Positions 57,529-64,000 of a stretch of 64,000 nt of DNA are shown here, one piece after another. This stretch comes from Astragalus membranaceus (taxonomy: Eukaryota; Streptophyta; Magnoliopsida; Fabales; Fabaceae). The notes under the pieces were generated by a model. It did no database searches, was not told where the DNA came from, and was given only the letters and a program-made list of their open reading frames with translations. Within the stretch, counting starts at the first letter, position 1. The number at the start of each line of letters is the position of its first letter. The stretch is from NCBI GenBank assembly GCA_039519185.1, contig CM076848.1, forward strand, positions 30,609,917-30,673,916, in the 5' to 3' direction. A program made the position numbers and the translations under genes.

Positions 57529-60260
57529 TGTAACACCCCTTTTTCTACCCCTTTGTTTATTTGACGAAAAATCAGAGTACGCAAAAAAAAATCTTTTTCT
57601 TTTATTACACCAAAAGGAGTGTCACATTTCATCCAAAAACCAATAACAATAAATAAATAAAAACATTTAACAACCATAACATCCTAGCAAACTAATCAAA
57701 TGGCCACAAATGACTCTATTGTCCAACCCCGAGTGCTACATATCAGAGCAGACACCGACCCGACTACGTGAAGGTAAAATGCCTTCACTCGAACTCACCT
57801 GTAAACATACCACAGAAAGGGGGTGAGATATCTCACACATAATAGGAATAAATGATAGAGAATATATTAGGATATAGCCCTATGACTACCACATTAATCA
57901 CAGACATCATTACAACATCAGGGGCAAAACAGTCATTTCATCATCAAGGGTAGAACAGTTATTTCATCATCACAAACATCACCAAGGCACAGTCGCCGAG
58001 ATCATCACACATGTTATGCAATGCATGGATGCAGCCCCAACAGTGGGCATAATGCATGTGGTACCAATACAACCTCCTTTAAACATGGGTCGAAGCCCCA
58101 ACCTCCTTAAACATGGGCCGAAGCCCCAAACCTCCTTAAACATGGGCCGAAGCCCCAACCTCCTTAAAACAATCATGCAAATGAAGTGTAATGCACCAAA
58201 ACACAACCAGCAACAACCGCCTTAAACATCATATCGACATCAAATAATACTAACAACATCGTACGAGCACAACCTCCCATTACTCTAGGCCAAAGCCTCA
58301 ACCTCCTTTAAATTCTAAGTACAACCTCCTATCACTCGACAACCTCCTTTAAATGCAAAACCTAAGACAACCACCCATTTATGATTCGGGAGGACCACCT
58401 CCTTTAACGACACCAAAAACAACCACCTTTAATGACTTCAAAAGCAACCACCTTTAATGACTTTCAAAAGCAACCCCGACACCCGAACACCGGGACATCA
58501 ATCACTAAATACCGGGAGTACCGAAAACCACCAGAGACACCCGGCGACACCAAGGGCGTCAACACATCAAGACAGTGCCAAGGACATCACTTTTTCAAAA
58601 GGGCAATTTCACCAACATGCCGGAGACACGACAACGTTTCCCAAAACGACAACACACACTAGTTCACTCAAACCTCAGTAATTTTCCAGAAAAATAATAC
58701 TTGCTGCCCAAAAATAGAATATTCAGATGGGCCTCTGAATAAGCTTTCCAAAACATCTCGGAACGTCCCGATCGGACTCCCGAGTCAAAAGATATTTAGA
58801 AAACAAATTTGGGAACAACAGCGACACCCTGGGCTACGCGAACACGGAAGCCAGAATTCGGCGAATTAGTTAAAATAGTAAACGACATCGGATTTCAACA
58901 AACGACCCCTCTACAGAAACCTGAGAATGTGTAGTTCCTGACTATGGTTTTCTTTTTTCGAAACAATGAGCCAATTAGTACAGTTTCAACAAACAAGTAT
59001 CAGGGTTCAGAAAACGGAACCGCCACCATGACCTAACTTGTGGCACCTCTAGAATGATCAAAACTCAACCAAAAGACATGGGGTTTGTGCCCAAACGAAG
59101 GAAATTGAATCTAGTTTTCAAAGAGACAGGAACCATTCAAAACTGAGTTCAGATGAAAACGTTATAACCGAAATACCGAACCTAGTCACAGAATTACTCC
59201 AGGATATTTTCCTAAATTGTGATACCTATATCTCGAGCCACACGACTCCAATTTCAATCAAACCAGTGCCAAATTAAAGATAAATAAGTCTAGTTTCTAA
59301 AATAGTAAACCACACAATTTTTGGACCACCTGAACAGACGTAGCATCAAAAAGAACGAACCTGTATCCAGAATTTCCCAACAGTAAGTTTTAACACCATA
59401 ATTGCACAATTAACACCAAATTAATTCACCAATTCTGCTACAGTAACCGAAAACACCAAAATACACCAATTTTATATGTAATCCACAAGAATTCTAGGAA
59501 CCAATAAATCACCAATTATTTCCAGCCACACGTATTCAAGATCCACCCAAGAATCAATTTCAACAATTCAAATCAAGATCCATGAACATCATATACATAG
59601 CAAGGGTCCAATTAATTTTCAAGATTCAATAACATAACAACACATTATTTAACACCATCAATATATATTCAGCCACTTTAAACAAACATCAAACATGCAA
59701 GAAACATCATAGATCTATCCCCACATAGTACCCATCATGTAAACCCATTAGGTTAGAGAATCCCCCCTTACCTCTTAGTTAGATGAGCACTAAACCTCTT
59801 TGATCAAGCACCAATGAAATTCGTAGCTCTCCTCCTTCTTAGACACCAACAAGTTCCTCTTCTCTTCTCCTTGAGCCACACGAACCCTCTCTCTTCCCTC
59901 TTCTTGAAGTTTCGCCTCCCTCTCTCAAGCTTGCCTCCCTCTTTCTAATTTCTCCTAAGCTACGTGAATGCCTACTCTAAAACCCTAGGTTGGCTTCATG
60001 TAACATGCCTATGTCATGGATCCATGATCCATGGGTTTTTCCCTCATCACTTAACCCAATTGGATAGTTTAATGGTAGCACCTCCTAATTAACTAAGTGA
60101 ACCCCTCCACTGAATAAATACCTCCTCAATTATATCTTCTACTAATTAAACCACCCATTATTATTCATATCACCCAAATCCTATTTTATTAATTAAATTC
60201 TACCACCTAAACCTCATTTAATTAATTAAATAAACAACCTAATATTTTTGGGCTGTTACA
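57529..60260 (-). repeat. LTR-B of the three-LTR element
   Basis: 2,732 bp, the same length as LTR-C and identical to it as far as I could read. Closer to C than to A. Confidence 0.95.
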
Positions 60261-60587
60261 ACTCTCCCCCACTTGAATAAATTTCGTCCTCGAAATTTTT
60301 TCTTGCTAAAGTCGGCACTCTCCCACTAACCAACCGCATACAAGTTCACACAACAAGAAGCTATAACAACACTACAACAAGCACACAAAGTTCACACACG
60401 GAAATGCAATACAACACACAGTACCAGTAGGGGCATCTCCCCCATTAGTTCACTTACCATTAGCAACTCTTGGCCTTCCTGCAACACAAATATTGGTCAG
60501 CACTTAAAAGACAACAGTTGGTCGTACACCGACACAACGACTCGACGACTTGGCCGGACGGATCAACCATTGCTCTGATACCACTAA
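60261..60587 (-). other. Interior 2 of the three-LTR element
   Basis: 327 bp, a copy of interior 1 with the same primer-binding site and polypurine tract. Confidence 0.9.
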
Positions 60588-63319
60588 TGTAACACCCCTT
60601 TTTCTACCCCTTTGTTTATTTGACGAAAAATCAGAGTACGCAAAAAAAAATCTTTTTCTTTTATTACACCAAAAGGAGTGTCACATTTCATCCAAAAACC
60701 AATAACAATAAATAAATAAAAACATTTAACAACCATAACATCCTAGCAAACTAATCAAATGGCCACAAATGACTCTATTGTCCAACCCCGAGTGCTACAT
60801 ATCAGAGCAGACACCGACCCGACTACGTGAAGGTAAAATGCCTTCACTCGAACTCACCTGTAAACATACCACAGAAAGGGGGTGAGATATCTCACACATA
60901 ATAGGAATAAATGATAGAGAATATATTAGGATATAGCCCTATGACTACCACATTAATCACAGACATCATTACAACATCAGGGGCAAAACAGTCATTTCAT
61001 CATCAAGGGTAGAACAGTTATTTCATCATCACAAACATCACCAAGGCACAGTCGCCGAGATCATCACACATGTTATGCAATGCATGGATGCAGCCCCAAC
61101 AGTGGGCATAATGCATGTGGTACCAATACAACCTCCTTTAAACATGGGTCGAAGCCCCAACCTCCTTAAACATGGGCCGAAGCCCCAAACCTCCTTAAAC
61201 ATGGGCCGAAGCCCCAACCTCCTTAAAACAATCATGCAAATGAAGTGTAATGCACCAAAACACAACCAGCAACAACCGCCTTAAACATCATATCGACATC
61301 AAATAATACTAACAACATCGTACGAGCACAACCTCCCATTACTCTAGGCCAAAGCCTCAACCTCCTTTAAATTCTAAGTACAACCTCCTATCACTCGACA
61401 ACCTCCTTTAAATGCAAAACCTAAGACAACCACCCATTTATGATTCGGGAGGACCACCTCCTTTAACGACACCAAAAACAACCACCTTTAATGACTTCAA
61501 AAGCAACCACCTTTAATGACTTTCAAAAGCAACCCCGACACCCGAACACCGGGACATCAATCACTAAATACCGGGAGTACCGAAAACCACCAGAGACACC
61601 CGGCGACACCAAGGGCGTCAACACATCAAGACAGTGCCAAGGACATCACTTTTTCAAAAGGGCAATTTCACCAACATGCCGGAGACACGACAACGTTTCC
61701 CAAAACGACAACACACACTAGTTCACTCAAACCTCAGTAATTTTCCAGAAAAATAATACTTGCTGCCCAAAAATAGAATATTCAGATGGGCCTCTGAATA
61801 AGCTTTCCAAAACATCTCGGAACGTCCCGATCGGACTCCCGAGTCAAAAGATATTTAGAAAACAAATTTGGGAACAACAGCGACACCCTGGGCTACGCGA
61901 ACACGGAAGCCAGAATTCGGCGAATTAGTTAAAATAGTAAACGACATCGGATTTCAACAAACGACCCCTCTACAGAAACCTGAGAATGTGTAGTTCCTGA
62001 CTATGGTTTTCTTTTTTCGAAACAATGAGCCAATTAGTACAGTTTCAACAAACAAGTATCAGGGTTCAGAAAACGGAACCGCCACCATGACCTAACTTGT
62101 GGCACCTCTAGAATGATCAAAACTCAACCAAAAGACATGGGGTTTGTGCCCAAACGAAGGAAATTGAATCTAGTTTTCAAAGAGACAGGAACCATTCAAA
62201 ACTGAGTTCAGATGAAAACGTTATAACCGAAATACCGAACCTAGTCACAGAATTACTCCAGGATATTTTCCTAAATTGTGATACCTATATCTCGAGCCAC
62301 ACGACTCCAATTTCAATCAAACCAGTGCCAAATTAAAGATAAATAAGTCTAGTTTCTAAAATAGTAAACCACACAATTTTTGGACCACCTGAACAGACGT
62401 AGCATCAAAAAGAACGAACCTGTATCCAGAATTTCCCAACAGTAAGTTTTAACACCATAATTGCACAATTAACACCAAATTAATTCACCAATTCTGCTAC
62501 AGTAACCGAAAACACCAAAATACACCAATTTTATATGTAATCCACAAGAATTCTAGGAACCAATAAATCACCAATTATTTCCAGCCACACGTATTCAAGA
62601 TCCACCCAAGAATCAATTTCAACAATTCAAATCAAGATCCATGAACATCATATACATAGCAAGGGTCCAATTAATTTTCAAGATTCAATAACATAACAAC
62701 ACATTATTTAACACCATCAATATATATTCAGCCACTTTAAACAAACATCAAACATGCAAGAAACATCATAGATCTATCCCCACATAGTACCCATCATGTA
62801 AACCCATTAGGTTAGAGAATCCCCCCTTACCTCTTAGTTAGATGAGCACTAAACCTCTTTGATCAAGCACCAATGAAATTCGTAGCTCTCCTCCTTCTTA
62901 GACACCAACAAGTTCCTCTTCTCTTCTCCTTGAGCCACACGAACCCTCTCTCTTCCCTCTTCTTGAAGTTTCGCCTCCCTCTCTCAAGCTTGCCTCCCTC
63001 TTTCTAATTTCTCCTAAGCTACGTGAATGCCTACTCTAAAACCCTAGGTTGGCTTCATGTAACATGCCTATGTCATGGATCCATGATCCATGGGTTTTTC
63101 CCTCATCACTTAACCCAATTGGATAGTTTAATGGTAGCACCTCCTAATTAACTAAGTGAACCCCTCCACTGAATAAATACCTCCTCAATTATATCTTCTA
63201 CTAATTAAACCACCCATTATTATTCATATCACCCAAATCCTATTTTATTAATTAAATTCTACCACCTAAACCTCATTTAATTAATTAAATAAACAACCTA
63301 ATATTTTTGGGCTGTTACA
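60588..63319 (-). repeat. LTR-C of the three-LTR element
   Basis: 2,732 bp, ends GGCTGTTACA, followed by the duplication TAGAA (63320-63324). Confidence 0.95.
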
Positions 63320-64000
63320 TAGAAGTCTACCTCGACGATATGATCGCCAAAAGCAGAAGTGATGACGAGCATATAAACGATCTAAGAACGATTTTTTATG
63401 AGGTGCGAAAAAATAGAATGAGGTTAAACCCAGAGAAATGCACATTCGGAGTTCGAGCAGGGAAATTCTTGGGTTTTTTCTTAACAGAAAGAGGAATCGA
63501 GGCGAACCCTGATAAATGTCGATCCGTCACAGAAATGCGAACTCCGACATCCAAGAAGGAAGTGCAAAAACTTAATGGAATGATAGCTGCTCTATCTCGT
63601 TTCATATCAAATGCGGCATTCAAATCCCTTCCACTTTTTAAAATCCTCAAAAAAGAAGAAAGAGATTTCGAATGGACACCTGAACAAGATGAAGCTTTGA
63701 AACAACTCAAGAAATCTCTCTCCGAGCCTCCAATTTTAACTCGACCAAACGAGGGGGAAACCCTATACCTATATCTGGCGGTCTCGGAGGAAGCTTTAGC
63801 TGCCGTTCTGGTGTGCGAGCTAGAGACCGGACAAAGCCCGGTCTACTTCGCAAGCAAGGCTCTGCACGGAGCTGAGAGTCGTTATCAGAAGGTCGAAAAA
63901 ATCGCCCTGGCTCTCATCGTCGCAGCTCGACGCTTCCGAGCCTATTTTGTCGCTCACCAGGTGGTCGTCCGAACTAACTACCCCATCAGACAAATACTCC
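63320..64000 (+). pseudogene. Pol of the Tat element, 3' part (RT second half, RNase H start)
   Basis: The frame resumes directly after the insertion. The reverse-transcriptase catalytic box VYLDDMIAKS lies about 63328-63357. RLNPEKCTFGV and FLGFFLTERGIEANPDK follow (the usual residue after FLGF is Met or Tyr), then the connection segment EVQKLNGMIAALSRFIS and the start of RNase H (LYLYLAVSEEALAAVL, PVYFASKALHGAESRYQKVE). The frame is open to the edge of the window. Integrase, the 3' LTR and the second target duplication must lie to the right. Confidence 0.9.

Larger units (their letters stand above)
31937..63319 (-). mobile_element. Three-LTR, tiny-interior LTR retrotransposon (with nested CACTA and Ogre-like insertions)
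   Basis: The ends are TGTAACACCC...GGCTGTTACA with duplication TAGAA. The structure is LTR-A (31937-32442 plus 54957-57201), interior 1 (57202-57528), LTR-B (57529-60260), interior 2 (60261-60587) and LTR-C (60588-63319). Interiors are 327 bp, non-coding, and carry only a primer-binding site (TGGTATCAGAGC on the minus strand, initiator tRNA-Met type) and a polypurine tract (AAGTGGGGGAGAGT). The CGAGGACGAAATTTATTC just before the tract is typical of the 3' end of Del/Tekay chromovirus polyproteins, so the parent was probably of that type. It has no gag or pol. Excluding nested insertions it is about 8.9 kb. Confidence 0.92.

Overview
This is nuclear DNA from a flowering plant, probably a eudicot. 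The evidence is spliced genes with GT-AG introns, a plastid-targeted starch enzyme, a MIZ1-type gene, and dense plant transposons of the Tat/Ogre, Tekay-like, CACTA, hAT, MULE and Helitron types. Repeat content and protein similarity suggest a legume, but nothing here proves it. There is no operon, CRISPR array or bacterial feature.

Positions 1-28,000 are a gene island broken by transposons. From left to right it holds: the 3' end of a Tat-type LTR retrotransposon with a decayed, spliced antisense gene (1 to about 2,960); a tandemly rearranged Helitron-like block full of CT and CA microsatellites (to 6,655); an intact F-box/kelch gene (8,811-9,854, minus); tRNA-Leu(AAG) (9,985-10,065); a 1.37-kb hAT derivative with an 8-bp target duplication (10,844-12,213); and the complete plastidial disproportionating enzyme DPE1, for which I could reconstruct 15 exons and 570 codons without a lesion (12,737-18,581, minus). 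These are followed by a foldback element, a 3.4-kb non-autonomous Tat-like element with LTRs identical by eye (19,906-23,300), a LINE ORF1 relic, an intact MIZ1-like gene (24,684-25,427, minus), a Helitron remnant and a MULE-like MITE.

Positions 28,174-64,000 are one nest, four levels deep, with every junction readable. A Tat-type gypsy element on the plus strand starts at 28,174 and runs off the right edge. Its reverse-transcriptase frame is split at 31,936/63,320 by a minus-strand LTR element (31,937-63,319, duplication TAGAA). That element consists of three 2.73-2.75-kb LTRs separated by two 327-bp non-coding interiors. Its first LTR is split by a 22.5-kb CACTA transposon (32,443-54,953, duplication GAT) carrying a TNP2-type transposase gene and a TNPA-like gene. 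An exon of the TNPA-like gene is split by an 11.9-kb Ogre-like element (34,991-46,877, duplication AATAT) that keeps gag but has lost most of pol.

The host genes (F-box, tRNA, DPE1, MIZ1-like) look intact and functionally unrelated. The transposon genes are mostly damaged, although several elements have near-identical LTRs and so moved recently. I see no new enzymatic system. The most unusual structures are the three-LTR element with its tiny interior, the order of events recorded in the nest, and the in-frame tandem repeat arrays of the Tat-like elements.
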